Assembly (NCBI RefSeq): GCF_000428945.1 | Contig: NZ_AUAX01000004.1 | Span: forward strand, 248,001-312,000 | Reading direction: 5' to 3' | DNA: 64,000 nt | Origin: Hamadaea tsunoensis DSM 44101 | Lineage (GTDB): Bacteria > Actinomycetota > Actinomycetes > Mycobacteriales > Micromonosporaceae | Part shown: piece after piece, positions 15,183 to 22,900 of the stretch | Numbering within the stretch: the first letter of the stretch is position 1 | Layout of the letters: the number at the start of each line of letters is the position of its first letter | The notes under the pieces: generated by a model | Told to the model about the DNA's origin: nothing | What the model saw: only the letters and a program-made list of their open reading frames with translations | The model's database searches: none | Made by a program: the position numbers and the translations under genes

Positions 15183-16010
15183 ATGAGCATTCTGATCACA
15201 GGCGCCACCGGCCACATCGGCGGCACCCTCGTCCGCCTTCTCGACACCGCCGGCCACAAGACCCGCGCCTACGTCCGGGATCCGGCGCGGGCGAAGCTGC
15301 CCGCCGCCACCGAACTGCGGCAAGGCGATCTCGACGACCGGGAGGCGCTGGCCCGCGCCCTGGACGGCGCCGAGGCCGCCTTCCTGATGCAGGGCAACCA
15401 CGACGTCGCCCAGACCGAGACGATGATCGCGGCGGTACGCGCGGCCGGCGTACCCCGGGTCGTCGTGCTCTCGTCGATCGGCGCGGTCGTCGAGCCGCAA
15501 CCCCTGATGGGCACGTGGTTCGCGGCCAAGGAGAAGCTGTGGTCGGCCGCCGGGCCGGCGGTCACGTTCCTGCGCCCGAGCTCTTTCATGACCAACACCC
15601 TGTGGTGGCTGCCGGCGCTGCGCGAGCACGGGCACGTGGTGGACGCCACCGGTCCCGGGCGGATGTCCCCCGTGGACCCCGACGACATCGCCGCGGTCGC
15701 CGCCGCGGTGCTCACCGGGGACGGGCACGCGGGCCAGGGCTACACGCTGACCGGTCAGGAGCTGCTCACCACCCGCGAGCAGGCCGCCATCCTCGCCGCC
15801 GCGCTCGGTCGGCCGGTCGCGGTCGCCGACGCCACACCCGCGTACCTGGCCGGGCTGCCCGAGCCCCTCCGGGACCTCAACGCCCATCTGCGCGACGACC
15901 GCGTCGCGTTCCTCACCGACGCCGTGGCCCGACTGACCGGCCGGGCGCCGGGAACCTTCGAGGCCTGGTGCCGCCGGAATACGTCGGCCTTCGAGGGGAT
16001 CGCCGTGTAG
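15183..16010 (+). CDS. NmrA-like NAD(P)H-binding protein (atypical SDR)
   Basis: A 275-residue protein with an N-terminal Rossmann motif ITGATGHIGGTLV (residues 4-16). It has an atypical-SDR layout: RDPARAKLP, VVVLSSIGA, FLRPSSFMTN, and a C-terminal region resembling NAD(P)H:quinone oxidoreductase 2/NmrA proteins. It lacks a classical YxxxK active site, as usual for this group, so it may sense or use NAD(P)H. The gene is divergent from an MmyB-type regulator. ATG 15183 lies 6 nt after CAGATT, consistent with a short or absent leader. Confidence 0.88.
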   Translation: MSILITGATGHIGGTLVRLLDTAGHKTRAYVRDPARAKLPAATELRQGDLDDREALARALDGAEAAFLMQGNHDVAQTETMIAAVRAAGVPRVVVLSSIGAVVEPQPLMGTWFAAKEKLWSAAGPAVTFLRPSSFMTNTLWWLPALREHGHVVDATGPGRMSPVDPDDIAAVAAAVLTGDGHAGQGYTLTGQELLTTREQAAILAAALGRPVAVADATPAYLAGLPEPLRDLNAHLRDDRVAFLTDAVARLTGRAPGTFEAWCRRNTSAFEGIAV

Positions 16011-16020
16011 CATCGCGGCC

Positions 16021-16056
16021 ATGTTCTTCGCGCGACGAATGCGGACGGCCGGCTGA
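16021..16056 (+). CDS. Candidate 11-residue arginine leader peptide upstream of argS
   Basis: Reads MFFARRMRTAG and then TGA. It has three Arg codons in 11 residues, two of them tandem CGA, a codon expected to be rare in such a GC-rich genome. It begins 10 nt after the upstream stop without an obvious ribosome site, so it would need to be leaderless or coupled. Its position in front of an arginyl-tRNA synthetase gene and inside the hairpins described in the next entry supports a sensing role. Too short for homology support. Confidence 0.45.
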   Translation: MFFARRMRTAG

Positions 16057-16120
16057 GCTGGAGCTCGGTCGCGCTGTCGCCTTCGCGTACCCGTCCGCTC
16101 CCCGCGAAAGAACATTCCTC
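16021..16120 (+). promoter_or_regulatory. Candidate arginine attenuator/leader of argS
   Basis: Competing pairings are visible. The start of the leader ORF, ATGTTCTTCGCG (16021-16032), can pair with CGCGAAAGAACAT (16103-16115, one bulge), which covers the GAAAG ribosome site of argS. GCGCGAC (16030-16036), overlapping the first CGA codon, can pair exactly with GTCGCGC (16068-16074). GAGCT-gg-AGCTC (16055-16066) forms a hairpin at the leader stop. A ribosome stalled on the CGA codons would block the first two pairings and free the argS start. The pairings are read directly; the mechanism is inference. Confidence 0.5.
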
Positions 16121-17827
16121 ATGATCAAGATCCTGGCCGCGCGGTTCGCCGCGGCCTTCAGCGCCGTCGCCGGTCATCCCTTCGATCCCGCCGTACGCGT
16201 TTCCCAGTTCTCCGATTTCCAGGCCAACGGTGCCCTGGCCCTCGCCCGGCAGCTCGGCCGCCCGCCACGGGAGGTGGCCGCGGCGGTCGTCGCCCACCTC
16301 GACCTGGCCGGCATCGCCGACGAGGTGAGCGTGGCCGGTCCGGGCTACATCAACGTGAACATGGCCGCCGGCTTCCTCGCCGCGTCCGCGGCCGCCCTGC
16401 TCGGGGATGCCCGGCTCGGCGTACAGGAGCGTGCGGGGGAAAGGGTGGTCGTCGACTACTCGGGGCCGAACGTGGCGAAGGAGCTGCACGTAGGCCATCT
16501 GCGGTCGACGGTGATCGGCGACGCGACGGCGCGCACGCTGGAGTGGCTGGGCCACGACGTGGTGCGGGCCAACCACCTCGGCGACTGGGGTACGCCCTTC
16601 GGCCTGCTCATCGAGCACCTGCTCGACCTCGGCGAGACGGCGGCCGCGCACGACCTGTCGGTCGGCGACCTGGACGCGTTCTACGTGGCGGCGCGGGCGA
16701 AGTTCGACGCGGACCCGGCGTTCGCCGACCGGGCGCGGTCGCGGGTCGTGGCGTTGCAGTCGGGCGATCCGGAGACGCTGCGGCTGTGGCGGCTGCTCGT
16801 GGCGGAGAGCGAGCGCTCCTTCCTCGCCGTGTACGCGACGCTGGGGGTGACGCTCAGCCCGGCCGACTTCCAGGGGGAGAGTTTCTACAACCCGATGCTC
16901 GCGCCCCTGGTGTCCGAACTGGACGGTCTGGGCCTGCTGCGGCCGAGTGAGGGCGCGCAGTGCGTGTTCCCGCAGGGATTCTCGATCCCGCTCATCGTCC
17001 GCAAGCGGGACGGCGGCTTCGGCTACCCGGCGACCGACCTGGCCGCGATCCGGTACCGGACCCAGGAGCTGAAGGCCGACCGGCTCGTCTACGTGGTCGG
17101 TTCGCCGCAGCACCAGCATTTCGAGATGGTCTTCCAGACCGCCCGGGAGGCCGGCTGGCTCGCCGAGCCGGCCCGGGCCGAGCACATCGGGTTCGGCCAG
17201 ATCCTCGGCGCGGACGGCCGGAAGCTGGCGTCGCGGTCGGGCGACACGGTGAAGCTGGCGGCCCTGCTCACGGAGGCGGTCGACCGGGCGGCCCGGATCG
17301 TCGCGGCCAAGAACCCGGAGCTGGACCCGGCCGAGCAGGCGGCGGTCGCGTACGCGGTCGGCGTCGGCGCCGTCAAGTACGCCGACCTCGCCGGTGACCG
17401 GATCAAGGACTACGTGTTCGACTGGGACCGGATGCTGTCGACGACCGGGGACACCGCGGCCTACCTCCAGTACACGTACGCCCGGATCCAGTCGGTTCTG
17501 CGGCGGTCGGAGGAGTCGGCTTCCGGCGTATCTGCTGTGGAGGGTCCACTGCTCCTGGACTCGTCGGCCGAGCGGGCGTTGGCTCTGGCCCTGCTCGGCT
17601 TCGCGGACGTGGTCGAGGAGGTCGCCGAGACCCTCCAGTTCCACAAGCTGACCGGATATCTCCAATCGGTCGCGGGAGCGTTCACTGCGTTCTACGACTC
17701 GTGCCCGATCCTTCGCGCGCCGTCGCCGGAGGTGCGGGCTTCCCGGCTCGGGTTGTCCCGGCTCACCGCGCGGGTTCTCCGGCAGGGTCTGGACCTCGTC
17801 GGCATCGTGACGCCGGATCGCATGTAG
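16121..17827 (+). CDS. argS: Arginyl-tRNA synthetase
   Basis: Charges tRNA-Arg in the cytoplasm. It is a 568-residue class I enzyme: an Arg-tRNA synthetase N-terminal domain (about 1-85), a catalytic domain with VDYSGPNVAKELHVGHLRS containing the HIGH-type HVGH (about 121-124), a KMSKS-position loop GRKLASRSGDTVKL, and a C-terminal DALR anticodon domain (about 450-568, closing VGIVTPDRM). The SGPNVAKE-HVGH sequence is of the E. coli ArgS type. The M. tuberculosis enzyme instead has a SANPTGP-HIG version, so this may be a second or alternative ArgS. The start at ATG 16121 follows a candidate leader peptide. Confidence 0.95.
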   Translation: MIKILAARFAAAFSAVAGHPFDPAVRVSQFSDFQANGALALARQLGRPPREVAAAVVAHLDLAGIADEVSVAGPGYINVNMAAGFLAASAAALLGDARLGVQERAGERVVVDYSGPNVAKELHVGHLRSTVIGDATARTLEWLGHDVVRANHLGDWGTPFGLLIEHLLDLGETAAAHDLSVGDLDAFYVAARAKFDADPAFADRARSRVVALQSGDPETLRLWRLLVAESERSFLAVYATLGVTLSPADFQGESFYNPMLAPLVSELDGLGLLRPSEGAQCVFPQGFSIPLIVRKRDGGFGYPATDLAAIRYRTQELKADRLVYVVGSPQHQHFEMVFQTAREAGWLAEPARAEHIGFGQILGADGRKLASRSGDTVKLAALLTEAVDRAARIVAAKNPELDPAEQAAVAYAVGVGAVKYADLAGDRIKDYVFDWDRMLSTTGDTAAYLQYTYARIQSVLRRSEESASGVSAVEGPLLLDSSAERALALALLGFADVVEEVAETLQFHKLTGYLQSVAGAFTAFYDSCPILRAPSPEVRASRLGLSRLTARVLRQGLDLVGIVTPDRM

Positions 17828-17829
17828 CG

Positions 17830-17879
17830 AGATCTTGGACGGAAACGGTTGCCACGGCAGCACTTTCCGTCCAAGATCT
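17830..17879 (+). terminator. Perfect 16-bp hairpin directly after argS
   Basis: AGATCTTGGACGGAAA (17830-17845) and its exact reverse complement (17864-17879) flank an 18-nt loop. The hairpin begins 2 nt after the argS stop codon. There is no T-run, so its role as a terminator is an inference from position; it also shares the GATCTTG word with the other palindromic repeats. Confidence 0.6.
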
Positions 17880-17914
17880 GCCGTGTACCGGGCGGGGCTG
17901 GATCCAGTTCAAGG

Positions 17915-17973
17915 TCAAGATCTTTTTGTCCCGGGTTCGTCGATCTCACTTCCGCTCCTCCCGCGGGAGACCG
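17915..17973 (+). repeat. Dispersed repeat family B, copy 3
   Basis: Starts TCAAGATC and contains the same TCCCGGGTTCGTCGATCTCA core as the copy at 12871. Weaker similarity to the first copy continues beyond 17973, as in TCGGTCACCGTTTC near 18044. The surrounding 660-bp gap (17828-18487) holds this copy, the argS hairpin and a family-D palindrome, but no gene that can be supported. Confidence 0.8.
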
Positions 17974-18089
17974 TTGCGCCCCTATCGCTGCGCTCCGGGG
18001 ACTCCACTGTCGGCACAGTGGGGCGACGCATCCTTCACCGTCTTTCGGTCACCGTTTCGATCAAGAAACGGCGACCATCGCGGACTGGC

Positions 18090-18198
18090 CTTGATCATGT
18101 AAGCCGTATATGTCGAAAGCCTTCCGCCGCAACATATATGCGTTACACGATCATGAGCAGGCGGTCCACTTCGACATATATGCGCGACATGATCAAGG
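18090..18198. repeat. Family-D palindromic repeat with TATATG core
   Basis: The outer arms CTTGATCATGTAAGCCGTAT.. (18090-18118) and ..ATATATGCGCGACATGATCA (18170-18198) form an imperfect inverted repeat. A third half-copy, CAACATATATGCGTTACACG.., lies inside at 18130-18153. The same words recur at 40727-40794. The element is much more AT-rich than its surroundings. Confidence 0.75.
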
Positions 18199-18487
18199 TT
18201 GGTGTGGCGGTCGGCCGACCCGTCCGGAGACCTACCGGGCGTACGCGGACCGCGCGGTCATCGCGACCCGCACGAGCGGCCGGAGATCCGGCTGTCCGGG
18301 TGGAAGCCGCACTGCTTCCATCAGGCGGTCGCGTCTTTCCCGGGACGCGACTGCGTCGGACCGACGGGGCGGGTGCTGGAGGTGGGATGTTCATGTGCGC
18401 GCCTTCTGGTGCTCACGGCGTTCATCCGGGCTGTTTCTGCACGGGCGGCAAGCTCCCCACTTGATCTTGTCAGTGGGGAGCTTCGCC

Positions 18488-19162
18488 GTGTCCACATTCC
18501 GCCGGTCGGTCCTGGTGGCCGCCGCCGTCCTCGCGTCGGCGGCCGGCCCCGCGTCGCCGGTCGCGGCGCATCCGTTCGGGGCGCCGCAGACCGTCGCCGT
18601 CTCGCTCGACGCGGCGGACCCGGCGGTCGTCCACATCCGCTGGAAGGTCGGCGGCACCGATGACCTGACGCTGCTCGGCGTACGGCTGGGGGTGCTGCCG
18701 GCGGATCGGGTCATGCTCGACGGGGCGGTCTTCTACCGGCCCGCGGACGCGGCGGCGATCGGGCCGTCCGGGCAGTTCGCCGATTACCTGCTGCACCGCA
18801 TCACGGTCACGAGCGGCCGGTCGGCCTGCGCCGGAAGGGTCGAGCCGCCGTCCGACCTGGCCGCCGCGGGCGTCACCGTCGACTTCACGTGCGCCGCGGC
18901 GGTCGGGGTGGCGACGGTCGGCGTACGGATGCTGACCGATCTCCACCCCGCCTATCAGACGATGGCGAGCGGTCCGGGCGGCGCGCGCGCCGTCTACGCC
19001 ACCGGGCACGAGTCGCACGACTGGACCCTCGGCTCGTCGCCGTCCGCCGCCTCGTCCGCTCGTGCGGCCGCCGTCCAACTCGGCGCGATCGTCCTGGCCG
19101 CCCTGCTGCTGGGCGCGGGCGCGTTTCTCGTCGTACGCCGCCGGAAGCGGGCCGCCGGATGA
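18488..19162 (+). CDS. Secreted, membrane-anchored partner of the Ni/Co transporter
   Basis: A 224-residue protein. The Sec signal peptide (about 1-32, ending near SPVAAHP) leaves an HPFG start, which is typical of small proteins encoded beside RcnA-type nickel/cobalt exporters. The extracellular domain contains two Cys (C-A-G-R-V and F-T-C-A-A) that could pair. A C-terminal transmembrane helix (about 196-216) is followed by RRRKRAAG. GTG 18488 was chosen from the GGGGAG site 10 nt upstream. Its stop overlaps the transporter ATG (ATGA), so the two are translationally coupled. The role in metal handling is inferred from this coupling. Confidence 0.8.
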   Translation: MSTFRRSVLVAAAVLASAAGPASPVAAHPFGAPQTVAVSLDAADPAVVHIRWKVGGTDDLTLLGVRLGVLPADRVMLDGAVFYRPADAAAIGPSGQFADYLLHRITVTSGRSACAGRVEPPSDLAAAGVTVDFTCAAAVGVATVGVRMLTDLHPAYQTMASGPGGARAVYATGHESHDWTLGSSPSAASSARAAAVQLGAIVLAALLLGAGAFLVVRRRKRAAG

Positions 19163-19950
19163 TCACCGCCACGCTGGCCGACCGGCTGCAGGATGTCATC
19201 CAGTCGCCGGGCGTACCGCCGGTGGCGTTCGCGCTCGCCTTCGCGGCCGGAGCCGGGCACGCGGTCGCGCCCGGGCACGGCAAGAGCCTCGCGGCCGCGT
19301 ACCTCGCCGGCTCCCGGGGCAAGGTACGCGACGCGGCCTGGCTCGGCGGCTCGGTCGCGATCATGCACACGCTGTCGGTCCTCGTGATCGGGCTGGCCTG
19401 GACGTTCCTGTCCCTACAGAACGTCATCCGAATGCAAGCGCTCACGACGTGGCTCGAACTGGTCGCCGGGCTGCTCGTCCTGGCGACCGGGGTGTTCCTG
19501 ATCCGGCGGCGGTTGCCGCGGCGGCCGGTGGCGGACGGGCACACGCACCGGCACTGGCCGTGGGGCAAGGAGCACCGTCATCACCACCACGATCACTCCG
19601 AAGTGGACGAAGACCCCGCGCCGCGACCCGGCCTGCTGCTCCTCGGCGTCTCGGGCGGTCTGACCCCGTCGCCCGCCGCCTTCCTGGTCCTCGTGACCGG
19701 CCTGTTCCTCGGCCGCCCCGGCTTCGCGCTGCTGCTCGTCGCCACGTTCGGCCTCGGCATGGCCACCGTCCTGTTCGGCGTCGGGCTGATCGCGATCGGC
19801 GGCAGCTCCGTGGTCCGGCGGGGCGCGCGGTCGCGTACCGCGCTGCGGCTCGCGACACGGGTGGCGCCCGTGCTGGCGGCCGCCGGCATCACCCTGTTCG
19901 GCCTCGGGCTGACGGCCGTCGCCGCGGTCCACCTGACGACCCTCACCTAA
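19159..19950 (+). CDS. Nickel/cobalt efflux transporter of the RcnA family
   Basis: A 263-residue integral membrane protein with six or so helices. The signature GAGHAVAPGHGKSLAAAYLAGSRG (helix II region) contains the HxxxPGHGK motif of the NiCoT/RcnA superfamily. A cytoplasmic His-rich loop (about residues 118-150, with HTHRHWPWGKEHRHHHHDH) likely binds Ni or Co. GGLTPSPAAFLVL is the second conserved helix. It is likely an exporter rather than an importer because of the RcnA-like topology and His loop, but direction is inferred. It is coupled to the secreted partner upstream and lies 45 bp before the large metallophosphoesterase gene. Confidence 0.88.
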   Translation: MITATLADRLQDVIQSPGVPPVAFALAFAAGAGHAVAPGHGKSLAAAYLAGSRGKVRDAAWLGGSVAIMHTLSVLVIGLAWTFLSLQNVIRMQALTTWLELVAGLLVLATGVFLIRRRLPRRPVADGHTHRHWPWGKEHRHHHHDHSEVDEDPAPRPGLLLLGVSGGLTPSPAAFLVLVTGLFLGRPGFALLLVATFGLGMATVLFGVGLIAIGGSSVVRRGARSRTALRLATRVAPVLAAAGITLFGLGLTAVAAVHLTTLT

Positions 19951-19995
19951 ACCCCCATTCCAGGGCCCCACTTCACAGCAAGGAGAACCTTCCTC

Positions 19996-22900
19996 ATGAC
20001 CCACCGACTCCGCGTCGGTCGGCGGCACCTGCGGATCCTGGGGCCGGTCGCGGCCCTGCTGATCGTCGCGGGCGCGGGCACCGCCTTCCTTCCCAACGGC
20101 GCCTCCGGCGAGACCCCGGCCGCCGACGCCGGCGCCCCCACGCTCAGCGTGCGGGACGGCCAGACGCTCGAAGGCACCGTGAAGATCACGGCCGCGCCGG
20201 TGACCGAGGACGACTCGGTCGTCTCGCTCGCCGTCGACGGCGACCCGGTCGCCGCGGACCCCACGGCCGGCACGGCGCGGCTGAGCTTCGACATGGGCGG
20301 CAACGGCACCGAAGCCCGCTACCACAACTACATCGTGGTCAACGACCACACGGCCGAGAACGAGCGGATCTCCTTCCCGGACATCGCGGGCGGCGTACGC
20401 ACGACGCTCGACTTCCCGGGCGGCTGGCTGCACGCGGGCGGCAACACGATCACGGTGTACGCGGGCGCGAACTGGGTCGACACGACCAACGCGAGCGCGG
20501 TCGGCGTCGAGACGCTGCCCTACGGCGAGGGCCTGCGCTGCCCGAACTACGACGACTTCGCGCTGAGCAGCATCGGCCTGGGCCTGATCGGCGTGGTGGC
20601 CGACGCCGAGCAGAACGCGTTCAGCTACGCCTTCGGCGACGGCACCTGCGGCAGCGCGAAGCACCTGCTCAGCCAGCCGCTGACGTTCGTGGTCTCGGGC
20701 GAGCCGGGCAGCACCGCCGGGCTGAGCGCGTCCGTCGACACCACGAAGCTCGCCAACGGTACGCACAACGTCGTCGCCACCACCGAAGCGGGCGTACGCG
20801 CGGTCGCGACCGTCGAGGTCAACAACGCCCCGGCCGGTGCGGCGAGCGTGACCCCGGCCGACGGCGCGCTGGTACGCGGGACCAAGCCGGTCATCGCCGC
20901 CCTGCCGGCTGGATCCGACGGCTCGGTCCGGTCACTGTCCATCGACGACACTCCGGCCGAGAACGCGGAGTTCCTCGCGGACGGGACGGCGACGCTCGGC
21001 TTCACCGTCGAGGCGGGCAACTCGGTCGAGGCCAAATACCACGACTACGTGCTGGTCAACGGCAACCGGGTCGAGCTGGGGGGCGACTACGGCGTCCTCG
21101 GTGCCGAGGACGTCAGCCTCAGGCTGCCGAACCGGTTCCTGCACCCCGGCGACAACGTCGTCGAGCTCAAGACCGGTGACTACAACGGTACGCTCAACGG
21201 CGCGACCTGCGCGAACCACGACGACTTCAAGGTCACGCGTACGTCGGCGAGCCTGGTGCTGAGCACGGCGGGAACGGTGACGCCGGGGACCACGTACCTC
21301 GTCACGACGACCGGGGCGACGGTCACCAAGGCGGAGACGACGGCGGCGTCCCTCGCGCTCGGCGACGGGACCTGCGGCGCGAACAAGGAGGCCGAGTTCC
21401 ACTTCACGGTCTCGGACGCGCCGACCACGCGTACGGTGGCGACCCTGGGCGGTGGCGGGAACGCGCACCTGAAGGTGTTCGTCGGCGGCAACGGCTCCGA
21501 CAGCGGGTTCGACAACAAGGTCCTGATCAACGGCATCCCGCTGGACCTGGGCATCTGGGAGAAGGAGGTCGCGGACCTCGCGTTCCCGAACGAGTGGCTC
21601 GTGCCGGGCGTGAACGTGGTGGAGTTCGTCGCGGGCAGCGACCACGGCGGCGCGAACGCCGGCGGCTGCGACAACCACGACGACTTCACGCTGCGGGACT
21701 TCGCGCTGAACCCGGTGGGCGGCAAGGCGACCCAGCTGACGAAGGAGACCGCGGAGAACACGGTCACCATCGGCTCGGCCACCTACCCGGCCGGTACGCC
21801 GGTGACCGTCAACATCGGCGACGGCACCTGCGGCAGCAGCTTCAACTCCACACTGGACAAGGCGGTCTTCTTCGACGTCACCGCCCCGGACGGTACGCCG
21901 TCGCCGGCGCTCGGCCGGCGGGCCGACGTCGACACGGCACGGCTCGCCGACGGACGGCACACGATCACCGCGGCGGTCGGCGACAAGACCGCGAGGCGCC
22001 GCTTCAGCGTGGACAACACGGCGCCCGAGGTGGCGGGCAGCGTACCGGCGGAGGGGCAGCGGATCACCTCGACCGTGGTGCTCGACGTCCGGCTCCAGGA
22101 CGCCACGGGCATCGCCGGTACGCCGGTGCTGGCTCTCGACGGCAAGGCCGTGAAGCAGGGCGACGCCCTCGGCCACGGCCTGCCGGCCGGCAGCCACACC
22201 ATCGCGGTCACGGTTGCCGACGCGCTCGGCAACAAGGCCGTCCGCGAGATCCACTTCACCAGCGCCAGCATCCCGGACGTGCCGGCCGATCTCGGCGCGG
22301 CGGTGTCCGGCAACACCTCGCCGGCGGCCACGCTGTCGGCGACCGTTCCCGGTGAGGCGGGCGTACCGCTGACGGCGACGTTCACCAAGGCCGACGTCGT
22401 CCTGCCGACGACCGGGTACCAGGGCGAGGCGGCCGGCGTACCGACCACTTTGGACGTCGCCCACGACACGACGGTCAAGGTCGCATCGCTGCGGCCGCTC
22501 GACGGGCAGAGCGTCGACACGGCGTCCGGTCGCGACGTGGTGTTCCAGCGCTACGACCTCGCGGTCGGCACCGCTTCGGCGCCCATCCTGCGCTGGGAGG
22601 GCACCATCGACCCCGAGCGGGTCGTCGCCCTGCGGGTCTGGGACAAAGCGGCCCTCAAGTGGGTCGTGCTCACCAGCTCGCGCGGCAACGCCGCACACAG
22701 CACGGTGCTGACCGCGACGCTGGACGACAGGTACAAGGACGGCACCACCGCCCATGTGCTCGTCACCGGCGAGGACCCGTTCGCCGACGACCTGTCGCCG
22801 CGCGACGCCACCGCGCAGAACGACAAGGACCACTTCGAGGACCCCGGCACCTACGACTTCTCGATCGCCCACTTCACCGACACGCAGTACCTCACCGAGG

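Noticed and set aside
17835-18464. Plus-strand ORFs in the gap after argS
   Set aside because: They run through three repeat elements, lack domains and ribosome sites, and change character at each repeat boundary.
18110-18487. Extended start of the Ni/Co partner protein at 18110
   Set aside because: The upstream codons come from family-D repeat DNA; the signal peptide and ribosome site support GTG 18488.
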